Below, in pieces: positions 8,490-18,449 of a stretch of 64,000 nt of DNA. Under the pieces are notes generated by a model. It did no database searches. It had not been told where the DNA came from and worked only from the letters and a program-made list of their open reading frames with translations. This stretch comes from Alphaproteobacteria bacterium. Lineage in GTDB: Bacteria > Pseudomonadota > Alphaproteobacteria > Caulobacterales > Parvularculaceae. A program made the translations under genes and the position numbers. The first letter of the stretch is position 1, and each line of letters begins with the position of its first letter. Location: the NCBI GenBank assembly GCA_030433215.1, contig JAUIMC010000001.1, positions 496,001 through 560,000 of the forward strand, in the 5' to 3' direction.

Positions 8490-8912
8490 TCAGCGCCGCG
8501 AAATCAGCCGGTCCGCCGCGATGGCGTCATATTCCTTGAAAAAAATCAGGATCAGGGAGGCGGCGGCGACGGTGGTCGACGGAAAGAACAGGATATTCCG
8601 CGTTTCCGGCGTCAGGAGATAAAGCCCCAGCGGATCGGCCAGATATTTCCAGATGGCCGCCGCGCCGCCCATCAGGACGAGCGCTTGGAGCGGATAAAAT
8701 ATCGTCCGGAACAGGCCGAGAATGACGAGCGTCCCAAGGGCGATCTGCCCATAGGCCAGCGGCAGGATTAACGCGTCGGCGCTGATCATGCCGCCATAAT
8801 ATTTTTCCGACAGGCCGACCGCCGCTTCGGGCGACATGACGCGCAAGACGCCCCAGATGATCAACAGCGCGCCGGTCGAGGCGCGCAGGGCGAGAAGAAG
8901 AACAGCTTTCAT
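8490..8912 (-). CDS. DoxX-like four-helix membrane protein
   Basis: This 140-residue protein has four hydrophobic helices (about 3-20, 45-65, 70-88, 108-124). It begins MKAVLLLALRASTGALLIIWG and has the GQIALGTLVILGLF segment typical of small DoxX/SURF4-like proteins. A GAGGGG ribosome-binding site precedes the ATG. The biochemical function of this family is unknown; assignment rests on topology and a few residues, so the family name is tentative. Confidence 0.7.
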   Translation of the reverse strand: MKAVLLLALRASTGALLIIWGVLRVMSPEAAVGLSEKYYGGMISADALILPLAYGQIALGTLVILGLFRTIFYPLQALVLMGGAAAIWKYLADPLGLYLLTPETRNILFFPSTTVAAASLILIFFKEYDAIAADRLISRR

Positions 8913-9029
8913 GATGAGCCCCTCGGAAATGACGCCTCGAGTATAGGCCGCGCCCCATGTGCGTCACCTCACATTCCTGAGCTTGGACGCCGCCATGCCG
9001 GCGCCGCAATTTCATGCTGTCCTCGCGTC

Positions 9030-9632
9030 ATGAAACGGATGATCTCATGGCTCGCGGTGCTTGGCTGCTTCGCCGGGGCGGCGGCGGCCCAGACGGAGGA
9101 TTTCGGCGCGCGGCTGTCCGCCGCCGCGCTGGCGCGAACCGAGAGCGCCGTTGTCTACGATCCCGCTTATGTGCGGCTTGCCTATCCCATGGGCGACGTT
9201 GCGCCGGACCGGGGCGTGTGCGCCGATGTGGTGGTGCGCGCCTTGCGCGCCCTCGGGCACGACCTGCAACGGCTCGTTCATGAAGACATGAAATCGGCCT
9301 TCGCCGCCTATCCGGGGCATTGGGGCCTCGCGCGGCCCGACCCGAATATCGATCACCGGCGCGTGCCCAATCTCGAGACCTTTCTGACGCGGGCGGGCGC
9401 GCGGCTTCCCGCCAGCGACGATCCGGCGGACTATCTGCCGGGCGACATCGTTGCGTGGAATTTGCGCGGGGACGCGGGCTGGCTGCCGCATATCGGCGTC
9501 GTCACGGACAGGATCGCGCCGTCGGGCCGGCCTATGGTGGTGCACAATATCGGCGCCGGGCCGCAACTCGAGGACGTCCTGTTCGACTGGAAAATGACGG
9601 GCCGCTATCGCTACCGTCCGTCAGGCGGTTAA
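9030..9632 (+). CDS. DUF1287-family secreted protein
   Basis: This 200-residue protein has a signal peptide (to about residue 20, AAAAQ). The mature sequence follows the DUF1287 pattern: YPMGDVAPDRGVCADVVVRAL, VHEDM, YPGHWGLARPDPNIDHRRV, then PGDIVAWNL, HIGVVTDR and VHNIGAGPQLEDVLFDWKMTG. The family has an NlpC/P60-like Cys (about residue 70) and His arrangement and is presumed to be a periplasmic hydrolase, but its substrate is unknown. Its stop codon overlaps the convergent gluQ stop in a shared TTAA. Confidence 0.9.
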   Translation: MKRMISWLAVLGCFAGAAAAQTEDFGARLSAAALARTESAVVYDPAYVRLAYPMGDVAPDRGVCADVVVRALRALGHDLQRLVHEDMKSAFAAYPGHWGLARPDPNIDHRRVPNLETFLTRAGARLPASDDPADYLPGDIVAWNLRGDAGWLPHIGVVTDRIAPSGRPMVVHNIGAGPQLEDVLFDWKMTGRYRYRPSGG

Positions 9633-10483
9633 AAGCCGAGCCTTTTCAGAACATGGTCTCTGCTAACGCCGCTGTCGCGCAGCGCTTGCAGCGTCGCCGC
9701 CTTGTCTCGCTTGGCGAGGCGTTTGCCGCCTTCATCCGTAAGCAGACGATGATGGCGGTAGGCCGGCGCCGGATAATCCAGCAGGGCCTGCAACAGACGA
9801 TGCAGATGCGCGGCATGAGAAAGATCCTCGCCGCGGATCACATGCGTGACGCCCTGCAAGGCGTCATCATGTACGGACGCAAGGTGATAGCTCGTGCCGT
9901 TGTCCTTGCGGGCGATCACCGGATCCCCGAAAATCTCCGGCGCGGCTTTCACGGTGCGCGCGCCCTCAGGCGTTTCCTCGGTGAAGGAGAGGGCCTCGTA
10001 AGCGGGGCCCAGATGCTTCTTTGCCGCTTCGATGGAAAGCCGCCAGGCGAAAGGCTCGCCCGCGTCGATCAGCGCGCGCTCTTCCTCAGCGGGAAGCGGT
10101 TCGCCCATATAGGCGGGGCCTTCCGGCCCGTCGGCGGAAAGATGCGGCGCGCGCGCAATCTCGTCGAGGATTTCCTTGCGCGTCTTGAAGCAGCGATAGA
10201 CGAGGTTCTTTTCGCGAAGCGCATTGAGCGCCGCGTCGTAATCCTTGAAATGATCCGACTGGCGCCGCACGGGGCTTTCCCAGTCGAGCCCGAGCCAGGC
10301 GAGGTCTTCGTAAATCGCGGTTTCGAACTCGGGCTTGCAGCGCGTGCGGTCGATATCCTCGATGCGCAGGAGGAACCGGCCGCCCGCTTCGCGCGCCGCA
10401 TGAAAAACCGTGAGCGCCGAAAAGGCGTGGCCGAGATGCAAAAGCCCGGTGGGCGAGGGCGCGAAACGGGTGACGAGCTTCAC
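9629..10483 (-). CDS. gluQ: Glutamyl-Q tRNA(Asp) synthetase
   Basis: This 284-residue shortened glutamyl-tRNA synthetase glutamylates the queuosine base in the anticodon of tRNA(Asp). It has the catalytic core (RFAPSPTGLLHLGHA, HLGH at 16-19; KRLAKR at 254-259 in place of KMSKS) and lacks the C-terminal anticodon-binding half of GltX. The zinc site of E. coli YadB uses a Cys-x-Cys; here the segment reads YRCFKTRKEI with one Cys only, so zinc may be absent. The start is GTG at 10483. It lies 19 bases after tldD and is probably co-transcribed with it. Confidence 0.93.
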   Translation of the reverse strand: MKLVTRFAPSPTGLLHLGHAFSALTVFHAAREAGGRFLLRIEDIDRTRCKPEFETAIYEDLAWLGLDWESPVRRQSDHFKDYDAALNALREKNLVYRCFKTRKEILDEIARAPHLSADGPEGPAYMGEPLPAEEERALIDAGEPFAWRLSIEAAKKHLGPAYEALSFTEETPEGARTVKAAPEIFGDPVIARKDNGTSYHLASVHDDALQGVTHVIRGEDLSHAAHLHRLLQALLDYPAPAYRHHRLLTDEGGKRLAKRDKAATLQALRDSGVSRDHVLKRLGF

Positions 10484-10502
10484 GGGGGAAAGCCCGCCCT
10501 GC

Positions 10503-11921
10503 TTACGCGCCGGCGCCGCCGACGGTGAGGCGGTCGACCTTGATGGTCGGCTGGCCGACGCCGACGGGCACGCCCTGTCCGGCCTTGCCGCAGACGCCGA
10601 CGCCGGGGTCGAGCTTGAAGTCGTTGCCGATCATCGAGACCTTGGTGAGCACGCTCGGCCCGTCGCCGATCAGCGCCGCGTTCTTGATCGGCGCGACGAT
10701 CTTGCCGTTTTTCACGCGATAGGCCTCGGTGCAGTTGAAGACGAACTTGCCCGAGGTGATGTCCACCTGGCCGCCGGAAAAGTTCACGGCGTAAATCCCG
10801 TCCTTGACGCTGGCGAGGATTTCTTCCGGGTCCTTGTCGCCGTTCGTCATGAAGGTGTTGGTCATGCGCGGCATGGGCTGGTGGGCATAGCTTTCGCGAC
10901 GGCCGTTGCCGGTGGAGGCCGCGCCCATGAGCCGGGCGTTGAGGCGGTCCTGGAGATAGCCTTTCAAAATGCCGTCCTCGATCAGGACCGTGCGCGAGGT
11001 CGGGGTGCCTTCGTCGTCGACGCTCAGGGAGCCGCGCCGGCCGTCGATCGTGCCGTCGTCGACCACGGTGACGCCGGGCGCGGCGACCCGCTCGCCAATG
11101 CGGCCCGCGAAAGCAGAGGTGCCCTTGCGGTTGAAATCGCCTTCAAGGCCGTGCCCGACCGCTTCGTGGAGAAGAACGCCGGTCCAGCCGGGCCCCAGCA
11201 CCACTTCCATTTCGCCCGCCGGGGCCGCTTCGGCCTCGAGATTGACCAGCGCCTGGCGCAGGGCCTCGTCGACCTGGCCCTGCCAGGCTTCCGGCGTGAT
11301 GAAGCGGGCATAGCCCTCGCGCCCGCCGGCGCCGTAGCTGCCCGATTCCTGGCGGTCGCCCTCGCCGGCGGTCACTGAGACGTTGAGGCGCACGAGGGGC
11401 CTGAAATCGCGGATTATTTCGCCTCCGGGACGAATAATTTCCACAGCCTCCCAGGAGCCCGACAGGGAGCAGGAGACCTGGCGCACCCGCGGGTCGAGGC
11501 CTCGGGCGTAGTCGTTGATATCGGCCAGAAGCTTGGCTTTTTCCTCGAAACTCCCCGCGCCCAGCGGGTTTTCATCGGAATAAAGCTTGGCGTTGGTGCG
11601 CGCCGGCCCGTCGGCGAGGGTCCCGCCGCGGCCGGTTTTCACCGCCTGGACCGCCTCGCCGGCGCGTTTCAGCGCCGCTTCCGAGAGCTCTGAGGCGTGG
11701 GCGTAGCCCGTGGATTCGCCGCACACGGCCCTGAGGCCAAAGCCCTGATTGACGTCGAAATTGGCGGTTTTCAGCCGGTTGTCGTCGAAAACGAAGGCTT
11801 CGGACTGGCCATATTCGAGATAGAGCTCGCCATCGTCGGTGCCCTTCAGGGCGTCGTCCAGGATCGATTGCGTGCGCTCGCGGTCGAGATCGGTGCGGGA
11901 AAAGAAATAGGAATCTGTCAT
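10503..11921 (-). CDS. tldD: Metalloprotease TldD
   Basis: This 472-residue protein of the TldD/PmbA family carries the HEAVGHGLEGD motif (HExxxH at 252-257), the zinc site of the TldD subunit. In E. coli TldD and TldE form a protease that trims microcin precursors and degrades CcdA. No TldE partner lies in the window, so it must be elsewhere. The C-terminal region has the family stretches GKVSM-like GVCGKAGQGVPVGVGQPTIK. It is the first gene of the probable tldD-gluQ unit, divergent from ctaC across 239 bases. Confidence 0.95.
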   Translation of the reverse strand: MTDSYFFSRTDLDRERTQSILDDALKGTDDGELYLEYGQSEAFVFDDNRLKTANFDVNQGFGLRAVCGESTGYAHASELSEAALKRAGEAVQAVKTGRGGTLADGPARTNAKLYSDENPLGAGSFEEKAKLLADINDYARGLDPRVRQVSCSLSGSWEAVEIIRPGGEIIRDFRPLVRLNVSVTAGEGDRQESGSYGAGGREGYARFITPEAWQGQVDEALRQALVNLEAEAAPAGEMEVVLGPGWTGVLLHEAVGHGLEGDFNRKGTSAFAGRIGERVAAPGVTVVDDGTIDGRRGSLSVDDEGTPTSRTVLIEDGILKGYLQDRLNARLMGAASTGNGRRESYAHQPMPRMTNTFMTNGDKDPEEILASVKDGIYAVNFSGGQVDITSGKFVFNCTEAYRVKNGKIVAPIKNAALIGDGPSVLTKVSMIGNDFKLDPGVGVCGKAGQGVPVGVGQPTIKVDRLTVGGAGA

Positions 11922-12160
11922 GCCCTACGATTTAAGGCTCGCGGGGCCTCGCGGCAATGGCGGAAGAGGGCCCGCTCCTGCTGCGACCATTTTTCCGCGC
12001 CAAGCGCGATGACGGCGCGCCCGGCGGGGGCTTATAAGCGGGCCGTTCGAAGACTTTAGAATTTGACCTTGACGCTCGGGCGGGCGTATCGAGGCGGCCG
12101 AAAATCTGGAAGAAGCGCCGGCCTTTTCCGGCGGGCTTTCTCAAGGCGCGGGATGCGACA

Positions 12161-13324
12161 ATGAAAAGACTTTTCTCTTTCCTCACCGGATTGAGCGTGC
12201 TGGCGGGCTCCGCCGCTTACGCCCTGCCTGAAGACGGCGGCGTGACCATGGTGCCGCCGGCCTCGGCGCTCGCCGAGGAAGTGCATTTTTTCCATGACGG
12301 CATCTTGCTGCCGATCATTACGGCGATCTGCCTTCTGGTGCTGGCGCTGCTCATCATCGTGATGACGCGCTTCAACGCCCGCGCCAATCCGACGCCGAGC
12401 AAGAACAGCCACAACACGCTGCTTGAAGTGGTGTGGACCGGCATTCCGATCATCATTCTTCTCATCATCGCGCTGCCGTCTTTCGAGCTGCTCTTCAAGG
12501 AAGACGTGACGCCGGACGGCAAGCAGGTGGTTCAGCGCGGCGACGGCCAGACGGTCGACTTCGTCTTTCCCAACGACTTTCCGCCGAGCCGCATGGTCAA
12601 GCGCCGCGAGCATCTCCAGGTCATGCTCGACACGGGCGCGGAGCGGCGCACCCTGAGCTTCAAGGACGATTATTCCGTCGACGGCTGGGGCGACAACGAT
12701 CTCGTCGTGTCGCTGAAAGAGCCGGCGCCGATCGGCGCCAGCGTCATCCTGCGCGGCGGCCGCTCGACCCAGAACGTCACCGGCTGCCCCATGGCCAAGC
12801 GCTATTTCGACGCCTGCGAAAAGGAAGTCGTGCTGGCGCCGACTCTGACGCTGAAAGTCACCGGCTATCAGTGGAACTGGAGCTACGGCTATCCCGATTA
12901 CGGCGACTTCGAGATCTTCTCGAACATGCTGCCGGAAGAGGACGCCACGCCGGAGATGTATCGCTTCGAAGTCGACAACCGCGTCATCCTGCCGGTCGGC
13001 GAAACCGTGCGCGTGACGGTGACGTCGAAAGACGTCATCCACTCCTGGGCGCTGCCGAATTTCGCGGTCAAGATCGACGCCGTGCCGGGCCGGATCAACG
13101 AAACCTGGATCCGCGGCGAACAGGAAGGCGTCTATTACGGTCAGTGCTCCGAGATTTGCGGCGTGCGCCACGCCTTCATGCCGATCGCGGTGGAATTCGT
13201 TTCGCGTCCGGCTTTCGAGGCCTGGATCGACGGGCAACGCTCGCTCGCCGGTCTCGATCCCATGTTTGACAGAAATTCCGCTAAGTTCGCGCAGGCCGAC
13301 ACCGCCGGCGCCGCGGCCGAATAA
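12161..13324 (+). CDS. ctaC: Cytochrome c oxidase subunit II, with long insertion
   Basis: This subunit carries the CuA centre, which receives electrons from cytochrome c. Signal peptide to about residue 21, two membrane helices (48-69, 90-108), then the cupredoxin domain from about 230 (LKVTGYQWNWSYGYPD). CuA ligands are visible: His294, Cys329, Glu331, Cys333, His337 and Met340. At 387 residues it is about 90 longer than the Paracoccus type. The extra sequence (about 116-228) lies between helix 2 and the CuA domain and contains two Cys (209, 219). It is the first gene of the cox cluster, with ctaD 18 bases downstream. Confidence 0.96.
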   Translation: MKRLFSFLTGLSVLAGSAAYALPEDGGVTMVPPASALAEEVHFFHDGILLPIITAICLLVLALLIIVMTRFNARANPTPSKNSHNTLLEVVWTGIPIIILLIIALPSFELLFKEDVTPDGKQVVQRGDGQTVDFVFPNDFPPSRMVKRREHLQVMLDTGAERRTLSFKDDYSVDGWGDNDLVVSLKEPAPIGASVILRGGRSTQNVTGCPMAKRYFDACEKEVVLAPTLTLKVTGYQWNWSYGYPDYGDFEIFSNMLPEEDATPEMYRFEVDNRVILPVGETVRVTVTSKDVIHSWALPNFAVKIDAVPGRINETWIRGEQEGVYYGQCSEICGVRHAFMPIAVEFVSRPAFEAWIDGQRSLAGLDPMFDRNSAKFAQADTAGAAAE

Positions 13325-15007
<1,683 letters not shown>

Positions 15008-15032
15008 GCGCCCGACTTCGCTCTGCTTTTTC

Positions 15033-15066
15033 AAAAGCCCGCCTGAGACCTCAGGCGGGCTTTTTT
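15033..15066 (+). terminator. Strong intrinsic terminator after ctaD
   Basis: AAAAGCCCGCCTGA pairs with TCAGGCGGGCTTTT around GACC, followed by TTTTTT. It closes the ctaC-ctaD transcript, so the later cox genes need another promoter. Confidence 0.9.
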
Positions 15067-15109
15067 GCGCTGCAGCTTGTTGAAGTCACGAAACTGACGT
15101 TAACCTGAA

Positions 15110-15124
15110 TTAACGGAGGGTTAA
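15110..15124. promoter_or_regulatory. CtrA-type box TTAA-N7-TTAA
   Basis: TTAACGGAGGGTTAA is a perfect full CtrA box. A third TTAA lies 6 bases to its left (15100-15103). The site is between the ctaD terminator and the membrane protein gene at 15239, 115 bases upstream of that start. Confidence 0.6.
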
Positions 15125-15238
15125 TTTTTCCCAGCGGGCTCGGGAACCCGCGGCGTGCGGCTGATGTTGGCGGCGCGTTTCCCAAAATCAGTTGCGTATC
15201 CCGGTAATCTGCTTGCAAGGCCTAAGGAGGGGCGTAGG

Positions 15239-15619
15239 ATGCTTGAGACGATTATCAACGATGTGACCCGTATATTTGAAGGCGTCTTCCTGGACGGCGA
15301 TCTGATCGCCCTCGTCATCGCCTTTGGCTCGGTGGTCGTGGCGGCCATTATCATGCGCCGGCCCACCCAGATCGGCTCCATGACGCTTTTGGGGCTGGTT
15401 CTGTTCGTGGTCGGGGGCTATCTGCGCGGCCTTTTCCGCGGCCCCGCGCCCGAAGACACCGCCGCGACGGCCACGGCGAACCGCGCCGTCAACCAGATCG
15501 AATATAGCTGGATGCAGTTCATGGACATGCAGGCCGGCACGCTCTTGGCCTATTTCATCGCCTTCATGGTGCTGATCTTCGTCCTGTTCGGCCTCAAATC
15601 CGTGCTGGTGCGGGACTGA
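15239..15619 (+). CDS. Small membrane protein of unknown function
   Basis: This 126-residue protein has three hydrophobic helices (about 20-40, 45-65, 100-120). Between helices 2 and 3 is an Ala/Thr-rich linker (PAPEDTAATATANRAVNQIEYSW). I do not recognise it. The start at 15239 (MLETIINDVTRIFEG) is chosen because AAGGAGG lies 8 bases upstream; the frame is open further left but without a site. It follows a terminator and a CtrA box, so it appears to begin its own transcript within the cox cluster. Confidence 0.75.
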   Translation: MLETIINDVTRIFEGVFLDGDLIALVIAFGSVVVAAIIMRRPTQIGSMTLLGLVLFVVGGYLRGLFRGPAPEDTAATATANRAVNQIEYSWMQFMDMQAGTLLAYFIAFMVLIFVLFGLKSVLVRD

Positions 15620-15708
15620 CGGGATATTCAGGCGATCTGGCGACCCAAGCGACGCTGGGTCGCATCCATTCCGGATTTGTTTGATAGGGGCCCGGCTTTG
15701 CGGCATAA

Positions 15709-15728
15709 GCGCGCCATGAGCGACGCCG
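15709..15728 (+). repeat. 20-bp direct repeat, left copy (right copy 16629-16648)
   Basis: The 20 bases at 15709-15728 are identical to 16629-16648 and include the ATGAGCGACGCC start of the ctaB frame in both places. The copies are 920 bases apart and bracket the unknown gene at 15829-16620. Confidence 0.85.
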
Positions 15729-15826
15729 CCGCAAAGCCTGAGCCCGGCCCCGTGAGGGGCCAGATCGCCGCCCCCGCCGGGCGGCCGGGTCATGCCGCGC
15801 CGTCAACGCTGCGGGCGGGGCTTTGA
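15716..15826 (+). pseudogene. Decayed copy of the ctaB 5' end
   Basis: A 36-codon frame starts ATGAGCGACGCC and ends in TGA at 15824-15826. Its product MSDAAAKPEPGPVRGQIAAP aligns with the first residues of CtaB ([20 protein letters not shown]) at MSDA, KPEP, GQ and a following AG, then diverges. The most economical reading is a partial duplication of the ctaB start left behind when the gene at 15829 came to lie here. A small translated leader coupled to the next gene (its TGA is 2 bases from that ATG) is the alternative. Confidence 0.55.
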
Positions 15827-15828
15827 TC

Positions 15829-16620
15829 ATGGATTGGGACGAATATTTCGCCGACGAGCAGGAAGCGCGCAGCGCCGAACAGGCGCGCGGCAAGAAAAGA
15901 ACCGTCACCGTCGGCTGGACGGTCCGCTCCCAGAAGACCTCCGTCCTGTTCTCGCCGCCGAAGCCTTTCACGCGCGACGATCCCAAACCCGCCTCTTCCA
16001 AATCCGTGCAGTTTTGTCCGGCGGCGGTCGATTTCGACCGGCGCCATTTCGTCATCCCCGTGCCGGTGGACCTGACGCTGCAATTTGAAAGGCAGCCCAA
16101 CGGTTCGCTGACCCTCAAAGATGCGAATGGCGAAAAGTCAGGCATGCGCGAAAGCGGCTTGCGGGATTTTCTCCTCGTCGGTCCGCAAAGCGAATGGCGC
16201 CATCCCGAACGGCCGCTCATTCAGATGCTTTCGCCTTACGTTTTCGTCGCGGACGATCCGTGTTTCGTCGTGCAGACGGCGCCCTATCTTCATTATTTCC
16301 AGGACCAGCGGCCGGGCTTACAAATGGGCGGGCGCTTCCCGATTCACATCTGGCCGCGTCCTATCAGCTGGGGCTTCGAGTGGTACGATGTCACGAAGCC
16401 CTTGAAGCTGAAGCGCGGCGAGCCCTGGTTTTACGTCCATTTCGAAACTGAAAATCCGTCGGCCCGCGTCCGGCTTGTGGAGCAGGAGCCGACCAAGGAG
16501 CTGGACGATTACATCAACTCCATTTCCGACGTCTCGAAATATGTGAACCAGACATATTCCCTGTTTTCCGAAGCGCAGCGCAAACGGCCCCAAACCCTCG
16601 TGAAAGCGAAAAAGGAATAG
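15829..16620 (+). CDS. Conserved-looking cytoplasmic protein of unknown function
   Basis: This 263-residue protein has no signal peptide or membrane helix and I do not recognise it. It is rich in Pro and aromatic residues (HIWPRPISWGFEWYDVTKP; PWFYVHFETENPSARVRLVEQE), suggesting a beta-sandwich-like fold, and ends in a basic helix. ATG at 15829 is preferred over TTG at 15823; the ribosome-binding site is weak (GGGGC). It sits between ctaD and ctaB, where no such gene is usual, bracketed by 20-bp direct repeats. Codon usage does not look foreign by eye. Confidence 0.7.
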   Translation: MDWDEYFADEQEARSAEQARGKKRTVTVGWTVRSQKTSVLFSPPKPFTRDDPKPASSKSVQFCPAAVDFDRRHFVIPVPVDLTLQFERQPNGSLTLKDANGEKSGMRESGLRDFLLVGPQSEWRHPERPLIQMLSPYVFVADDPCFVVQTAPYLHYFQDQRPGLQMGGRFPIHIWPRPISWGFEWYDVTKPLKLKRGEPWFYVHFETENPSARVRLVEQEPTKELDDYINSISDVSKYVNQTYSLFSEAQRKRPQTLVKAKKE

Positions 16621-16626
16621 AGGTTA

Positions 16627-17565
16627 ATGCGCGCCATGAGCGACGCCGTCATGAAACCCGAGCCTTACTCTCTTGCAGGCCAGACCTACGCCCTCGCCGG
16701 GCCGGAGGACTATGTCGCGCTGTTGAAGCCGCGCGTCATGTCGCTTGTGATCTTCACGGCCTTTGTCGGCATGGTCGCCGCGCAGGGCGACATCAATCCG
16801 CTTCTCGGCGTGGTCGCGCTGCTCGCCATCGCGGTCGGCGCCGGCGCGTCTGGCGCGCTGAATATGTGGTGGGACGCCGATATCGACGCGGTGATGAAAC
16901 GCACCGAAGCGCGGCCCGTGCCGGCCGGACGCATCCCGCGCGCCGAAGCCGCGGCGTTCGGCGGCTTTCTGTCGGCGCTGTCGGTGGCGCTGCTGGCGCT
17001 CGCGGCCAACTATCTCGCCGCCGGGCTCCTTGCTTTCACCATCTTCTTTTATGTCGTCATCTATTCCATGTGGCTGAAGCGCACGACGCCGCAGAACATC
17101 GTCATCGGCGGCGCCGCGGGCGCCTTGCCGCCGGTCGTCGGCTGGGCCGCCGCGTCTGGAACTGCGCCGCTCGAAGCCTGGGTCCTGTTCGCGGTGATCT
17201 TCCTGTGGACGCCGCCGCATTTCTGGGCGCTCGCGCTCTATAAGCGCGGCGATTACGAGCGCGCGGGCGTGCCTATGATGCCCGTGGTCAAGGGCGAGGC
17301 CTCGACCCGCAGACAGATTTTCGCCTATGCGCTGGTGCTCGCGGCGACCGGCGTGTCGCCTTTCCTGATCGGCATGGCGGGCTTTCTCTATCTTGGGGTC
17401 AGCGCCGTTCTCGGCGCGGGTTTCATCTGGCTTTCCTGGTCGGTCTTGAAGGCGGGCGAGGGCGACTACACATCCGCAAAAAGGCTGTTCGGTTTTTCGA
17501 TCCTCTATCTCTTCGGCCTCTTTGCGACGTTGTTGATCGAATATCTCGCGGGGTTTCATGGCTGA
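16627..17565 (+). CDS. ctaB: Protoheme IX farnesyltransferase (heme O synthase)
   Basis: This enzyme adds the farnesyl group to heme b, making heme o, the precursor of heme a for the oxidase encoded nearby. It is an UbiA-family membrane prenyltransferase of 312 residues with about nine helices. It shows the first Asp-rich motif [21 protein letters not shown] (about 79-99), the [24 protein letters not shown] segment and [15 protein letters not shown] 16627 or 16636 may be the start; the second corresponds to the start of the decayed copy. It overlaps the coxF-like gene by 8 bases. Confidence 0.96.
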   Translation: MRAMSDAVMKPEPYSLAGQTYALAGPEDYVALLKPRVMSLVIFTAFVGMVAAQGDINPLLGVVALLAIAVGAGASGALNMWWDADIDAVMKRTEARPVPAGRIPRAEAAAFGGFLSALSVALLALAANYLAAGLLAFTIFFYVVIYSMWLKRTTPQNIVIGGAAGALPPVVGWAAASGTAPLEAWVLFAVIFLWTPPHFWALALYKRGDYERAGVPMMPVVKGEASTRRQIFAYALVLAATGVSPFLIGMAGFLYLGVSAVLGAGFIWLSWSVLKAGEGDYTSAKRLFGFSILYLFGLFATLLIEYLAGFHG

Positions 17566-17713
17566 GGATTTCGAACCGCCAAGGCCGCTGACGCCGCAAG
17601 AAGAGAACCAGCGCAAGCGCCGCAATCTGGCGATCGCCCTTTCCTTGGGCGCCTTTGTCGTGATTGTTTTCGTGGTGACGATGCTGAAGCTGATGGCCAA
17701 TGCGCCGCAGTGA
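17558..17713 (+). CDS. CoxF-like small membrane protein
   Basis: This 51-residue protein has a polar N-terminus ([22 protein letters not shown]) followed by one membrane helix ([23 protein letters not shown]). Its size, its LTPQE/basic/helix layout and its place between ctaB and ctaG match the small CoxF proteins of alphaproteobacterial cox operons, whose role is thought to be oxidase assembly. The ATG lies inside the end of ctaB, so translation is probably coupled. Confidence 0.8.
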   Translation: MAEDFEPPRPLTPQEENQRKRRNLAIALSLGAFVVIVFVVTMLKLMANAPQ

Positions 17714-17746
17714 CGCCGCAGGCATAATGATCGAGAATTGATCCTC

Positions 17747-18340
17747 ATGACGCAAGACGGCCAGTCGAAGAACAGGAAAACCGCGCTCATCGTCTCCGGC
17801 GTGGTCGCCGGCATGGTGGCTATGTCGTTCGCGGCCGTGCCCGCCTATCGCGCCTTTTGCCAGGTCACCGGCTGGGGCGGCACCACCCAGCGCGCCGAGG
17901 CCGAGGCAGACAGCATCCTGGAGCGCAAGATCACGGTCCGTTTCGACGGCACCACGAGCGACGGGCTCGACTGGAAATTCCGCCCCGAGCAGGTCTCCCA
18001 GACCCTCCAGATCGGCGAGACGGGTCTCGCCTTTTACGAGGCTCAGAACCGCACCGGCAAGCCGATCACCGGCCGCGCCACCTTCAACGTCTCGCCTTCC
18101 AAGGCGGGCATCTATTTCAAGAAGATCGAGTGCTTCTGCTTCACCGAGCAGACCCTCCAGCCGGGCGAGACCGTCTCCATGCCGGTCACCTATTTCGTGG
18201 ACCCGGGGCTCGCCGAGGACCGCAATCTGGACGATGTCCAGACCATCACGCTGGCCTACACCTTCTTCCCCTGGGACGACGCCCCTGCCAGCGAGGGGGC
18301 GGAAAATGGGGCCGATGACGGAGGCAGTGCGGCCGAATAG
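17747..18340 (+). CDS. ctaG: Cytochrome c oxidase copper assembly protein (Cox11/CtaG)
   Basis: This 197-residue protein delivers copper to the CuB site of subunit I. It has one N-terminal membrane helix (about 13-33) and a periplasmic immunoglobulin-like domain with the copper-binding CFCF motif in KKIECFCFTEQTLQPGE, preceded by FNVSPSKAGIYF. ATG 17747 is preferred over the upstream TTG at 17738. The C-terminal tail (EGAENGADDGGSAAE) is low in complexity. It lies 33 bases after the coxF-like gene. Confidence 0.95.
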   Translation: MTQDGQSKNRKTALIVSGVVAGMVAMSFAAVPAYRAFCQVTGWGGTTQRAEAEADSILERKITVRFDGTTSDGLDWKFRPEQVSQTLQIGETGLAFYEAQNRTGKPITGRATFNVSPSKAGIYFKKIECFCFTEQTLQPGETVSMPVTYFVDPGLAEDRNLDDVQTITLAYTFFPWDDAPASEGAENGADDGGSAAE

Positions 18341-18449
18341 CGCGGAAACGGGCGCCCCAGGCGCTTGGATTTTCGCCCGGCCCCAGTATAGAAACTTCTG
18401 AAAAACCTTTCCGGATTCGCATCCAGAGGACCAGCCCAAGAGGACCAAC

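Noticed and set aside
12056-13237. 393-codon minus-strand open frame opposite ctaC
   Set aside because: ctaC on the plus strand has all CuA ligands; the opposite frame is rich in Arg/Asp/His repeats typical of antisense shadows.
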